DNA from: a virus
Virus record (IMG/VR): IMGVR_UViG_3300033571_002828
Location: 1-31,824 of that record
Length of the DNA stretch: 31,824 bases
Reading direction: 5' to 3' (one strand)
Position 1 is the stretch's first letter, and every line of letters begins with the position of its first letter. Below, piece by piece: positions 7,675 through 15,805 of the stretch. The translations under genes and the position numbers were made by a program. The notes beneath the pieces were generated by a model. That model saw only the letters and a program-made list of their open reading frames with translations, was not told where the DNA came from and did not search any database.

Positions 7675-8559
7675 TTAGTCTGTTGCAGAACCAACAATTT
7701 TCACACCATGGCTATTTTGTAGAATAACCTGGCCTGTAACAGCAGTCATCATTACATCTGTAGCGCGAGCCGCTGCTTGGCGTTGTGTTTCCATGCTGAT
7801 ACCACCACGCATCGCGTGACCAATAGCAGTAGGAGCAAAAACTGCACCAACCATATTCAATTCACTGTCAGCATCACCGTCTAGATCGCTCTTGACCAAT
7901 GTGCTTTCAAAGATTGTGCATCCACCGATTGTGCCGATGAAGCCACGCTCTAATACGCCGCTGCCCAATGTGCTAGCAGTAGCAACAGTGCCACCTGCGT
8001 TGTAAAGTGCCTTCTTCAATTGTAGTGCTTGACGAGGACCAACAACAGCAACTAGAGGACCAGTTACTTTGGCTTGACGCAAAGTAGCGATAGCGTCAAA
8101 AATGTTGTCAACAGTGATTGCACTGTCTTGTGTGCCCACGCTGGCGCTGAAACTATTGAACAAGTTGAACACGTCAGCGTCCATCTTTTCTGCCATAGCG
8201 CGACCTGCGTTTAAGCCTAGGTCAGCGATAACATCACGTTGTGCGCTGTCACGTAGGAAGTCACTGACTTGAACGTAAACACCGATTTCACCCAATGTTA
8301 GGTTAACGCTTTGTGCGTTGCTGTTTTGTGGAGCATTAGGAGCAGTTCCTTCAGTTAAACCAGCGGCTGTTAGGCTGCTGTAAACTGGGATCTGCAATAC
8401 TTTACCAGCGTTTGCTGGATAGTCAAATGCTGTGACGATTTGACGAGCAATACTGTTTTCAAATGCTGCGAATTGAGCATCGCCCAATAGTGCTGTGAAA
8501 ACATCGCTCATGCCGCCTGGGTTAGACTGGGCGTTATATGCACCGGAATTGTGTGCCAT
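7675..8559 (-). CDS. Major capsid protein
   Basis: A 294-residue protein following the scaffold gene. It starts MAHNSGAYNAQSNPGG and contains segments common in HK97-fold coats: an N-terminal arm, a long helix with VIADLGLNAGRAMAEKMD that corresponds to a spine helix, then alternating strands and an Ala/Gly-rich A-domain. The C-terminal part has AVFAPTAIGHAMRGG and ARATDVMMTAVTG. A strong AAGGAAAT ribosome site precedes it. It lacks the long N-terminal delta domain of HK97 itself, consistent with a separate scaffold gene upstream. Codon and base use look like its neighbours. Confidence 0.88.
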   Translation of the reverse strand: MAHNSGAYNAQSNPGGMSDVFTALLGDAQFAAFENSIARQIVTAFDYPANAGKVLQIPVYSSLTAAGLTEGTAPNAPQNSNAQSVNLTLGEIGVYVQVSDFLRDSAQRDVIADLGLNAGRAMAEKMDADVFNLFNSFSASVGTQDSAITVDNIFDAIATLRQAKVTGPLVAVVGPRQALQLKKALYNAGGTVATASTLGSGVLERGFIGTIGGCTIFESTLVKSDLDGDADSELNMVGAVFAPTAIGHAMRGGISMETQRQAAARATDVMMTAVTGQVILQNSHGVKIVGSATD

Positions 8560-8578
8560 GTTATATTTCCTTTATAAA

Positions 8579-9241
8579 TTACTTGCGAAGACCTCTGTGG
8601 TCCGCATACATTTTTCTATGTTCAGGATTCTTGAAATCTAATTGTGATACATCTAGTTTGTCTTGTGTAAATCCAACGTTGCTACGAGTTGCCGTAGTGC
8701 TAGGGGTTGGTTGAACGAAATGAGGATTCTCACTTAACCAAGACTGCACGAATGTGTCTACGGTTAGTCGTTGACCTTTATCATCGTATTTGACTTGTCC
8801 GTCTTTATCCAAAACTTCTACTTCGCCGTCAGCACTCAAACGAATGTTGTTGCGAATTAGTGCTTTGACTTGATCCGGATTTACTGCGCGATAACGAGCA
8901 GCGGCATCTACGATAGGAGTGTTTAAACGGAATTCCTCTATTAGTCTATCACGCTTTTGAATTTCCATGTCTTTCGCAGACAGTTTTTCCTGAAGCACTT
9001 TTTCAAATTCACCACGCTTGAGTTGATAGTCCTCTTTACTTTTGCGATGTTGTTGAACAATGTCGCGCAGTTCGTCTGGATCACCTAGGTCTTCGTAACG
9101 ACTAGAATATTTTTTCTCTAATTGAGATTTAGTTCTTGCCATTAGCGCATTGACCTCATCTTGCGTAAATGTCTTTGTAGCCTGATTGTTGTCTATAGAG
9201 TTATCAGTATTCTCTGTTGTAGCCGATGTATTGTCGGTCAT
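8579..9241 (-). CDS. Capsid scaffold protein
   Basis: A 220-residue, highly charged helical protein between portal and capsid genes. The N-terminal 25 residues are Asn/Thr-rich and disordered-looking. A Lys/Glu coiled coil spans about 27-110 (EVNALMARTKSQLEKKYSS onward). The C-terminus is short and basic (KMYADHRGLRK), as expected for a segment that docks on the coat. No serine protease motif is visible, so a plain scaffold is more likely than a protease-scaffold. GAGG precedes ATG 9241, and two palindromes lie in the leader. Confidence 0.85.
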   Translation of the reverse strand: MTDNTSATTENTDNSIDNNQATKTFTQDEVNALMARTKSQLEKKYSSRYEDLGDPDELRDIVQQHRKSKEDYQLKRGEFEKVLQEKLSAKDMEIQKRDRLIEEFRLNTPIVDAAARYRAVNPDQVKALIRNNIRLSADGEVEVLDKDGQVKYDDKGQRLTVDTFVQSWLSENPHFVQPTPSTTATRSNVGFTQDKLDVSQLDFKNPEHRKMYADHRGLRK

Positions 9242-9252
9242 CGTAACCTCGC

Positions 9253-9291
9253 CTTCTTAAGAAGTTAAAAATTATGACATATCAATATGTC
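9253..9291. promoter_or_regulatory. Two palindromes in the leader of the scaffold-capsid genes
   Basis: The 69-base gap between portal and scaffold genes holds a perfect 12-bp palindrome CTTCTTAAGAAG (9253..9264). A second one, GACATAT-CA-ATATGTC, lies at 9276..9291. No convincing -35/-10 pair goes with them. They could be operators, mRNA hairpins or processing sites for the capsid transcript. The ribosome site of the scaffold gene overlaps the first palindrome. Confidence 0.45.
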
Positions 9292-9310
9292 TATATGTTA
9301 TTTAGTTTAA

Positions 9311-10864
9311 TTATTCCACTATTATTGGCACCCACTTGGCGCACCAATATTCGGGTCTAACTACTGCGTTATTCCATACGCTACATTGTTTATTGGCAGG
9401 ATTGTATGCCGCACAATTGTCACAGCGTTCGCTGCCTTTAGCCAAGTCATATGCGTCAGGCAAATCTAGAGGAATAAGTTCTCCATCCGGATACGCATAC
9501 TGCTCGTTTTCTTGCTCGCCTTCTGGACTGCCCACATACTCTAACAGTTCTTCTTCGTCAATGTCCACAAGTTCCAATAACTCATGGTCAATAGCACGTT
9601 GAGCAGCAAGATCTGTGACCACTGATTTGACTTTGAGTAAGTTATCCAATTCTCTGCCGGTATCACGCATACTGAAACTATCTGGATATTCAACGGTGCC
9701 TGTCCATGGCATACCCAAATATACACCAACCCATTGCCATATTGATTCCTCGGCCAATTCCAAATTATCTGCTAGATTGCTTAGGCGTGCGTTTAGTAAT
9801 TGAAATTCTGTTTCCAACGCAACACCTGATATGTCACGTGTCTCTGTAGCACGAACTGATCCCACGTTAGCCATGCTGTCAATCATCTTTTTGTGTTCAT
9901 TGATACTGTTGTATATTTTATCAATAGGAGCACCACTGAACTCTAAAATATAGGGTTTTAATTCCGGTGCCAAGTTATCTGGCAAGCGGATTAGACTTCC
10001 AGCGCCTGTGCCAATATCAGTGTCAGCAGTGGCAGCAAGACTGGGATGAGTATCCAATCTAATGCTTTCATAAACTTCGCTTTGTTCATTATAAATGGCA
10101 CGTTGTTGATCGGCAATGTCGTCAATGATACTAATGCCAATACCGCGAACAGGACTGCGCTCTGCGTATACTAATACAAACGGCACTCGACCTAGTTCAT
10201 TGATTTCTTCTGTGACATCAACGGCTTCTGCCTTCTTACTGTTGATAGTTGTTTTGATGATAACGTCTTGGCTGTATTCTGTGACAACTTGTAGTGTGTC
10301 ATTAATCTCTTCCAGAAACTTAACCATTGTTAGTTCATAACTGCCGTTGGGTTGACGTTGCCATGTCCAATCTGTGACTGCTAAAGGGCTGTAAACACTT
10401 AGATATGGTCTCACGCCCTGTGCCAATTCATCGGCAAGTGTTACAGCATTGGCGCTGGGCTTTGAAACAGCCACCCAGCAGTGTCCAAATACTTCACTCC
10501 AAGTGCTGACGTCTTTCATGAATTGGTCCATGTTGCGTCCATCCAAGTCAGCATCTTCCAACATGGCTTCTACTCTAGGATCATCTTCAAATGTGCCCAG
10601 TTCACGCTTTGCTGGAACTCTAAATAGAAAACTGTTGTATAAACTTACAATGCTTTTACATTGATTGTCTAAGGGAGTGCTGATTAATCTGCGACCGTAT
10701 TCGCTGTCGCTTTCCAGTGCGTAACGATGTAGGTAAGCACCTTTACGGTATTCTTCGCCACCCATGTATGAGTGAAGTAAGTAGGTCCAACGGTCTCTGT
10801 TTCTGTTCCAAAGATAATTGGAAGTTGTAGCCCTTGCGTAGGCTTCTGTTAAAATAGTCTGCAT
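9311..10864 (-). CDS. Portal protein with a C-terminal four-cysteine extension
   Basis: A 517-residue portal, the ring through which DNA enters and leaves the head. It follows the large terminase and precedes the scaffold gene. Visible portal-like parts are the N-terminal helices (RDRWTYLLHSYMGGEEY), the conserved TPLDNQCKSIVSLYNSFLF strand-helix, the central region, and the stem helices around QRAIYNEQSEVYESIRLD. After about residue 470 there is an unusual tail with C481-x2-C484-x9-C494-x13-C508 and Trp/Tyr between the last two. This spacing is like a small metal or iron-sulfur site. AAGGAAC lies upstream of ATG 10864. Confidence 0.9.
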   Translation of the reverse strand: MQTILTEAYARATTSNYLWNRNRDRWTYLLHSYMGGEEYRKGAYLHRYALESDSEYGRRLISTPLDNQCKSIVSLYNSFLFRVPAKRELGTFEDDPRVEAMLEDADLDGRNMDQFMKDVSTWSEVFGHCWVAVSKPSANAVTLADELAQGVRPYLSVYSPLAVTDWTWQRQPNGSYELTMVKFLEEINDTLQVVTEYSQDVIIKTTINSKKAEAVDVTEEINELGRVPFVLVYAERSPVRGIGISIIDDIADQQRAIYNEQSEVYESIRLDTHPSLAATADTDIGTGAGSLIRLPDNLAPELKPYILEFSGAPIDKIYNSINEHKKMIDSMANVGSVRATETRDISGVALETEFQLLNARLSNLADNLELAEESIWQWVGVYLGMPWTGTVEYPDSFSMRDTGRELDNLLKVKSVVTDLAAQRAIDHELLELVDIDEEELLEYVGSPEGEQENEQYAYPDGELIPLDLPDAYDLAKGSERCDNCAAYNPANKQCSVWNNAVVRPEYWCAKWVPIIVE

Positions 10865-10894
10865 AGGTGTTCCTTGCTAATGATATATTTAGCG

Positions 10895-12118
10895 TTATCG
10901 CACCGTCCATCTTTGCGGCGCTTGTGGTATTACAGGTTTTACTATTGGGAAAACAAACTGTATTAGATAAGTTAGGGCATCAAACATGTGATCCCAGCCA
11001 CTGTCCTTATCTGGCTGACTGCTTTCTTCTTTATATGAATAGTTTTGTAGACTCTTAACTGTGTGCTTACATTTAGGGTCTATATAGAATTTAGTAGTTG
11101 CGTCATCTTTGACATGAAACAAACTATTGGCAGCATTTATTCTGTCTTTGATTTGCGGATGCTGTCTATGGTAAAGGCATTTGAAGCCAGCCATTTCCAA
11201 TAGCTTTATGTCGGTGTTTCCATTGGCCGATGTTTTACGTTGAACACCCGCAGGATCCGGATATACTGTGATAGGATTTTTAGCATAACGACTTTTTATC
11301 TCTGCTATCATTTCTTCTGTGTTGGTATTCTGCATGTAGATTTCATCTATTTGATGTAAGCCATCTTTAGTTCTAACGCATATGGCTGCTGTGCCTGGAC
11401 TTACGTTAAAGTCCATGCCAATATGTAGTGGAGTGTGTGCTTCTATTTGTGGGGCAGTTTTAAAGTTGTGCTCACCGAATGCGTAACTGACAATACCTTT
11501 ATACTGTTCAAATGTAGCAAGGAACTCTTGTGCGAATGTTCTAGCATCCAAATCCTGACGAGCAGCCTCAACTTCTTCCTCAGGAACATTACCGCCATCA
11601 ATAGTAGTAAACTGGAAACTTACCCAGTCCTTTTTACTCTTGCCATTGTCATACAAATCTTTGGCCCAGTTAAAGCCCTTGGGTGTGCCTAGAAATAAAC
11701 AATCTCCAGCGGTGTCTGCTAGAGTAGGGCGTAATACTTCATACCATGCTTCTGGATCAATGTCCGCAAACTCGTCCATACAGATAAAGTTAAGTCCCAC
11801 GCCTCGTAGACTATCATAGTTGTCTGCTCCACGCAAACTTATTTCGCTGCCATTTACTAACTCCAAGGTGAGATCTTGCTCATTTACTTTTTTTACCCAA
11901 TTAATGGACAATAACTTCTTTTTAAGTTTTTTCCAAACAATCTGTTTCGCCATACGGTAAGTTGGAGCGATATACCAACACTTTTGATTGGGATAACGAG
12001 CATATTTTGCCAGTTCGCGTATTGCTAGGTGTGTTTTACCAAAACGGCGGCCACATACAGCAACACGGAATCTAAATGGTGCGTCTGCGATAAGTTTTTG
12101 TGCTTTACTCAGTGCCAT
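10895..12118 (-). CDS. Terminase large subunit
   Basis: A 407-residue packaging motor and nuclease. The ATPase part has Walker A CGRRFGKT at residues 22-29, Walker B FICMDE at about 111-116, and the coupling motif LGTPKG at about 143-148. The nuclease part has the expected acidic residues: D236 in HIGMDFN, D288 in YPDPAG, and D376/D380 in WDHMFDALTY. It is a compact member of its family. It overlaps the small subunit by 14 bases. No insertion or frameshift is seen. Confidence 0.96.
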   Translation of the reverse strand: MALSKAQKLIADAPFRFRVAVCGRRFGKTHLAIRELAKYARYPNQKCWYIAPTYRMAKQIVWKKLKKKLLSINWVKKVNEQDLTLELVNGSEISLRGADNYDSLRGVGLNFICMDEFADIDPEAWYEVLRPTLADTAGDCLFLGTPKGFNWAKDLYDNGKSKKDWVSFQFTTIDGGNVPEEEVEAARQDLDARTFAQEFLATFEQYKGIVSYAFGEHNFKTAPQIEAHTPLHIGMDFNVSPGTAAICVRTKDGLHQIDEIYMQNTNTEEMIAEIKSRYAKNPITVYPDPAGVQRKTSANGNTDIKLLEMAGFKCLYHRQHPQIKDRINAANSLFHVKDDATTKFYIDPKCKHTVKSLQNYSYKEESSQPDKDSGWDHMFDALTYLIQFVFPIVKPVIPQAPQRWTVR

Positions 12119-12536
12119 CTAATTGTTTTAATTCATCACGCATATCCGCCATCTGTTCTTCAGTGGGTTTTTCATCTTCATCATCTGTGAAAGGTAGAAC
12201 TTTGTTGTTGTCTGTAGTCATACCCGTGTCACTCATGCCCAGCATGTTCTTAGCTAGGAAGATTTGAACTGCGGCATTCAAATTAACACAAGCATTTTTA
12301 AGCATGGCTCTGCGTAAACTGATCTTCAGCGTTTCTCGGCCCTTTATTAAATTTTCGCTGAAGTTATATCTAATGGCTTGTTCTGTGACTCCAAACCAAT
12401 TGGCTATGTCAGTGTTGGTGCAACCTAATGCGGCCAAGTCTTCAACTTCTTGAGGTGGTATAACAACATTGTTACGCCCAACAATTTTACCTTCAACGGT
12501 TTTTTCACCCCAAGCGTTGGCTTTACCCTGTGACAT
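12105..12536 (-). CDS. Terminase small subunit
   Basis: A 143-residue protein that recognises phage DNA for packaging. Residues about 33-58 form a helix-turn-helix (LAALGCTNTDIANWFGVTEQ). A helical oligomerisation region (MLKNACVNLNAAVQIFLAKN) follows, then an acidic C-terminus ending LKQLDGTE that probably contacts the large subunit. Its ATG overlaps the stop of the preceding small membrane gene (TAATG), and its end overlaps the large subunit start. Together these show one transcript. Confidence 0.9.
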   Translation of the reverse strand: MSQGKANAWGEKTVEGKIVGRNNVVIPPQEVEDLAALGCTNTDIANWFGVTEQAIRYNFSENLIKGRETLKISLRRAMLKNACVNLNAAVQIFLAKNMLGMSDTGMTTDNNKVLPFTDDEDEKPTEEQMADMRDELKQLDGTE

Positions 12537-12682
12537 TAAATGAATAATCCTAGTATTTTATAGACTGCGTAGGCACAGCCTAGGATCAGTGCCATGGACA
12601 GCAATCCATTTACTAACTTAAAACAGCGAATCTTTTCGTCCATGATCTGCTGTTCTTTTACTAATTGTGAATCTAATTTCAT
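12536..12682 (-). CDS. Small single-span membrane protein
   Basis: A 48-residue protein. The first 19 residues are charged (MKLDSQLVKEQQIMDEKIR) and are followed by one membrane segment LLSMALILGCAYAVYKILG. It starts inside an ATGA overlap with the gene before it and ends in a TAATG overlap with the small terminase gene. The double coupling is the main evidence that it is real. The function is unknown; a holin-like or host-membrane role is possible. Confidence 0.65.
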   Translation of the reverse strand: MKLDSQLVKEQQIMDEKIRCFKLVNGLLSMALILGCAYAVYKILGLFI

Positions 12683-12864
12683 AGTATGTCCTTTAACTTT
12701 TTGATTTCCTCATGAGTAAGGAACATTTCAAATTTGCTGTCTAATACACTTTGACTTAGAAACTCTAAGTGCCATTGATTAGTTGCTTGAATCCAAGTCT
12801 TTGAGACTCTTAACTTATAATCTTCTGTGTTGATTATATCTTTGCTTAACTTGTCTTGTGTCAT
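12679..12864 (-). CDS. Small protein of unknown function
   Basis: A 61-residue protein with a Lys-rich beginning (MTQDKLSKDII), aromatic residues in the middle (TWIQATNQWHLEFL), and a charged helical end (THEEIKKLKDIL). It is coupled to the small membrane protein gene by ATGA. The leader has only AGGG about 11 bases before the start. No family is recognised; membership in the operon that leads into the terminase genes is clear. Confidence 0.55.
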   Translation of the reverse strand: MTQDKLSKDIINTEDYKLRVSKTWIQATNQWHLEFLSQSVLDSKFEMFLTHEEIKKLKDIL

Positions 12865-12877
12865 TTTATATTTACCC

Positions 12878-13141
12878 TTATAAAACTTTAACTACTGTAA
12901 AGTCTTCGCACATAAAATATTCATTTAGCTTATTAGCTAAATTTCTTGCTGGGGCTGCACTTACATAAGTTGTTCTCATGTATTTGAAGTCTTCGCCATG
13001 AACGTTTAGTCTCAGTCTTTTGACATTTATTGCTTGTTCTTTATACAACACTGACCATAAGCCCGGTGCTGTAAGTATTTCTATGGTCAAGTAATCGTCT
13101 ACGTTTATTCTATCAATTAAATTTGCTTTTGGGCGTGCCAT
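12878..13141 (-). CDS. Hypothetical protein after the methyltransferase
   Basis: An 87-residue protein beginning MARPKANLIDRINVDDY. It has a central basic segment (VKRLRLNVHGEDFKYMRTTY) and ends FTVVKVL. Its ATG overlaps the methyltransferase stop (TAATG), so the two are made together. The size and mixed strand/helix pattern would suit a small DNA- or protein-binding partner, but nothing in the sequence shows this. I do not recognise it. Confidence 0.55.
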   Translation of the reverse strand: MARPKANLIDRINVDDYLTIEILTAPGLWSVLYKEQAINVKRLRLNVHGEDFKYMRTTYVSAAPARNLANKLNEYFMCEDFTVVKVL

Positions 13142-13929
13142 TAATAATTCCTTATAACGAGTTCTGTGCCTCGTTGTTTGTTTGTTCTGCTACTATTCTG
13201 TTTGCTAATAGTATAAGTTGTTCTGCGAAACCGGTCTGTGGGAAACCAATCATTTAGTTCATCAAAATCATAATAACTTAATGCAAACTGCCCTTGTATG
13301 TTGTTTAGACATTTAGCAAGTTCTTCATGCTTTTCTTTACCAAATGCCTGTGTGTAGTAATGTTCTTTTTCATAGTAAGGAGGATCAATGTAAAAGAATG
13401 TGTCATGGCTGTCGTATTTCTTTATTACTGCTATACAATCCAAGTTCTCCACTGTAAGTCGGCCGAGTCTATTTGTTATTTTTGGATCACTGAGTTTCTT
13501 TAGTAATGGATTCAGTCCATGTATGTTTTTCTTATCAAAATATATGCTGCTGTTTAATCCCAGTGTGTTGCCTGTGAAACTTTGAACTTCCAAGTATAGA
13601 TATTTGGCTGCTGTCTCCAAATTTAGTTCTGGCTTAACATCACCAAATATGTCCTGTTGAAATTGTCTGTATAGTTCAGCGTTTTGTTGCGGCCATGCCA
13701 TTAGTTGCTGTTTTACTTGTTCTGGATCTTTACTAAACTCTGTAAAGATATTAGCCAAATAGGGATTGTAGTCGTTATACACATTCTTCATTGCTCTTTG
13801 TGCTGTTTGACTTTTAACTGACACCCATCCTGCTCCACCAAATACATCTACAAATGTTGTAAACATAAATGGAAATAGTTTATCAAGATGTTTGATGTGA
13901 TGTGCTTTGCCACCTATATATGGAAACAT
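13141..13929 (-). CDS. DNA adenine-N6 methyltransferase, D12 (Dam-like) class, no partner nuclease seen
   Basis: A 262-residue enzyme that should methylate adenine using S-adenosylmethionine. It has the D12-class N-terminus FPYIGGK, motif I FVDVFGGAG at residues 26-34 (cofactor binding), and the catalytic DPPY at 182-185 inside FFYIDPPYYE. Length matches Dam-type enzymes. No restriction enzyme gene is next to it, so it likely protects phage DNA or alters its regulation. The target is not readable; GATC is common in this genome, so a GATC enzyme would have many sites. Start and stop are each coupled to neighbours by TAATG. Confidence 0.92.
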   Translation of the reverse strand: MFPYIGGKAHHIKHLDKLFPFMFTTFVDVFGGAGWVSVKSQTAQRAMKNVYNDYNPYLANIFTEFSKDPEQVKQQLMAWPQQNAELYRQFQQDIFGDVKPELNLETAAKYLYLEVQSFTGNTLGLNSSIYFDKKNIHGLNPLLKKLSDPKITNRLGRLTVENLDCIAVIKKYDSHDTFFYIDPPYYEKEHYYTQAFGKEKHEELAKCLNNIQGQFALSYYDFDELNDWFPTDRFRRTTYTISKQNSSRTNKQRGTELVIRNY

Positions 13930-14141
13930 TAGGGCATCCTTGTTAATATGCTTTTGAGATCTGGCATAACAATATTTGCCAATGCCCAGTTTTGCTCTTC
14001 CCAGTATATGCTGTAGTAATCAAATTCCATGTTAAATGTCATACTACGAGCAAATCTTTTACAAACTGTTTGTAGTTCGTCGTCTGTTTCTTCATCCAAA
14101 TCAGCAAATGCGTAAGTGGCTATTCTAGTTTCAATAATCAT
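13929..14141 (-). CDS. Hypothetical 70-residue acidic protein
   Basis: The frame is open to 14165, but the better start is ATG 14141. That ATG overlaps the stop of the HNH-like gene (ATGA) and has a GGAGA ribosome site eight bases upstream. The protein begins MIIETRIATYAF, has an acidic DLDEETDDELQ stretch, and is followed by aromatic residues (FDYYSIYWEEQNWAL). No known domain is apparent. It is expressed in one run with the HNH-like gene and the methyltransferase. Confidence 0.55.
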   Translation of the reverse strand: MIIETRIATYAFADLDEETDDELQTVCKRFARSMTFNMEFDYYSIYWEEQNWALANIVMPDLKSILTRMP

Positions 14142-14494
14142 AAGTCTTCTCCAAACATAGCCCATCTAACTTTTCTGTTATTTCTTTTTAGTTCAAAGTG
14201 ATTGGGATTACAACATTCTTGATTATGACAACTCAGTGTAATAGCGTAAGGACTAACATCTTCATTGGTATGACTCATATAAACTAATCTACGTGCCTGT
14301 GTCATTTGCTGTTTACCATTTTTCCAAGCACCCATAAGTGCTCCAGTAGGACTCATCGCTCCGTGATATCGCCAACATTCATTGATATCCAAACTGACTT
14401 CAATCTTTGACCATAGTCTAGCATCATCCCAGCCCCAGACACCAATTTCTTTATAGCCAGGTTTAGTTTTATGAACTTGTCCCAGTGCTGGCAT
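14138..14494 (-). CDS. HNH-type nuclease-like protein (divergent)
   Basis: A 118-residue protein with the shape of a phage HNH protein: CWRYHGAMSPTGALMG near residues 41-56, a basic helix around ARRLVYMSH, then SCHNQECCNPNHFEL near 88-102. In classical members the middle element carries a His (HR) and the end reads CxNPxHL. Here the first is ARR and the second is CCNPNHF, so catalysis is uncertain. Such proteins are free-standing homing or nicking nucleases, or DNA-binding derivatives. It is coupled on both sides. Confidence 0.7.
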   Translation of the reverse strand: MPALGQVHKTKPGYKEIGVWGWDDARLWSKIEVSLDINECWRYHGAMSPTGALMGAWKNGKQQMTQARRLVYMSHTNEDVSPYAITLSCHNQECCNPNHFELKRNNRKVRWAMFGEDL

Positions 14495-14781
14495 TATTGT
14501 TGTTCCTTGATCATGGTCATTAGTTGGGGATTTTCATGTAAGCAATGAACTAGGGCCGCGGCCATTGTGTCCACTTGCTGTTCTGTGAGGCATTGATTCA
14601 TAGTCATTTCCCAAATATGAAATATCTCGTGAAATATTGTTTGAAGACGAACCCATCCAGTGAGATCTGGATCAATGATAATAGTATTTGTTTTTGGATC
14701 GCATAAGCCAAGGCAATCCACTAGTTCTCGTGGCTCGGCATTTCTTATTTCCCATGTTTGCGACATAAATTTAATCTGCAT
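14494..14781 (-). CDS. Small zinc metallopeptidase-like protein with HEIFH motif
   Basis: A 95-residue protein with IFHEIFHIWE, an HExxH zinc motif, and a downstream helix (LTEQQVDTMAAALVHCLHEN) that could supply the third ligand. This is like the small IrrE/ImmA-type peptidases of phages. Before it lies GLCDPKTNTIIIDPDL, typical of this group. The substrate is unknown; it might cut a host regulator. An AAGGAA ribosome site precedes ATG 14781. The gene stands at the 3' edge of the structured RNA candidate. Confidence 0.8.
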   Translation of the reverse strand: MQIKFMSQTWEIRNAEPRELVDCLGLCDPKTNTIIIDPDLTGWVRLQTIFHEIFHIWEMTMNQCLTEQQVDTMAAALVHCLHENPQLMTMIKEQQ

Positions 14782-14837
14782 GTGTTTGTTCCTTTGTAGT
14801 ATTTACCTATTTCGTCATTAAATGCTTATCTACAGGA

Positions 14838-15216
14838 AACTTATAAAGTCCTAAAGGACTTAAAACTCATCAATCACTACGCTATCGCTTCGTTCTTTGA
14901 TTTCGTTTTGCTTATAAGTTCTTTCTTTCAAAGGGAGATTATTGATTTAACTAACCAATGTTAATTAGATATGACTGGTGGTTGATTCGTAGTGATGGCT
15001 AATGTAGTGCGGGTCTAAAAAACCAGGCACCAAATTAACTATCCTTCGCTACCAGCTTAACTAACATTGGTTAGTCTCATCTTAATTAGCGACCGCAATA
15101 ACAACTTTTCAGCGGGAGACGCTTGACTATGTAACTCCCCAGGAAGATGAATCCTGTGTTCTGGCATGCCGTTGTTATCGTAAGTTGTATCGCCTTTAGA
15201 GCAATAACTATTGCGG
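14838..15216 (-). ncRNA. Candidate large structured RNA in a 553-base gene gap
   Basis: The gap 14782..15334 has no credible gene but many nested complementary segments. Domain 1: an 8-bp stem 15093..15100/15209..15216 encloses a second 8-bp stem 15098..15105/15171..15178, which overlaps it by three bases and so competes for them. It also encloses hairpins 15114..15118/15135..15139, 15140..15144/15152..15156 and 15183..15193/15201..15209; the last uses a G-U pair only on the minus strand. Domain 2: a perfect 14-bp stem 14950..14963/15062..15075, with further pairing inside. Domain 3: 14838..14846/14912..14920 around hairpin 14846..14851/14856..14861. Ends are approximate and no known class is recognised. 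Confidence 0.5.
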
Positions 15217-15334
15217 GATCTTACGCAACGCCCAATTCTTTAGCCATCATATTGTAACTGGGATTTTTCCGTTGTTTTTGTTTGGTGTGGACTCCACCGT
15301 GCCTAAATTATGCCTGAATTTGTTTGCCTGTATT

Positions 15335-15805
15335 TTACTTAGTTTCTAGATATACTTTTTTTACTTCTGCTTTATACTTAATATACTCATCTCTGCCATT
15401 ACCGATTCCCTGACGACGAATGCCTCTTAGGTATAGTCGTTCTGCTCGCTTAACCGAATTATTAATTTTTTCTAAATGGATTTTGGTAAGACTTTGTCTG
15501 CGTATAATTACTCGTTCTTCTAATGCACCTAACATTGAGATATCACTGCTGTCAAAATAATCATAGACGCAACTTAATCTAATGTCTTGAAATAACTTTA
15601 CATCATCGGGACTAGGATGATTCAATAATAATTCTTCTGTTAGATTATTTTTGAACAACCAATCTTTAACTTTAAGTTTATGCTGTTTTTGTTTTTTAGT
15701 ATCAGTTTTAGCTATTTGCCAAGTGCCACCGATATCTTTATGCTGTCGTTGCTCGGCAGCTTTACGCCAAGCACCATCTTCAAATCTTTGCCATACATTT
15801 GTCAT
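15335..15805 (-). CDS. Hypothetical basic protein upstream of the RNA candidate
   Basis: A 156-residue, strongly basic and helical protein. It starts MTNVWQRFEDGAWRKAA and has Lys/Gln-rich stretches (TKKQKQHKLKVKDWL). Its C-terminal helix is rich in Arg (SVKRAERLYLRGIRRQG). The charge suggests nucleic-acid binding, and it is the gene directly upstream of the RNA candidate, but no known domain is visible. Its ATG overlaps the stop of the preceding 49-residue gene (ATGA). Confidence 0.65.
   Translation of the reverse strand: MTNVWQRFEDGAWRKAAEQRQHKDIGGTWQIAKTDTKKQKQHKLKVKDWLFKNNLTEELLLNHPSPDDVKLFQDIRLSCVYDYFDSSDISMLGALEERVIIRRQSLTKIHLEKINNSVKRAERLYLRGIRRQGIGNGRDEYIKYKAEVKKVYLETK

Noticed and set aside
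14838-15250. tmRNA, group I or group II intron
   Set aside because: No tRNA-like domain or CCA end, no recognisable P/Q/R/S or domain V sequences, and no gene is interrupted at the gap.
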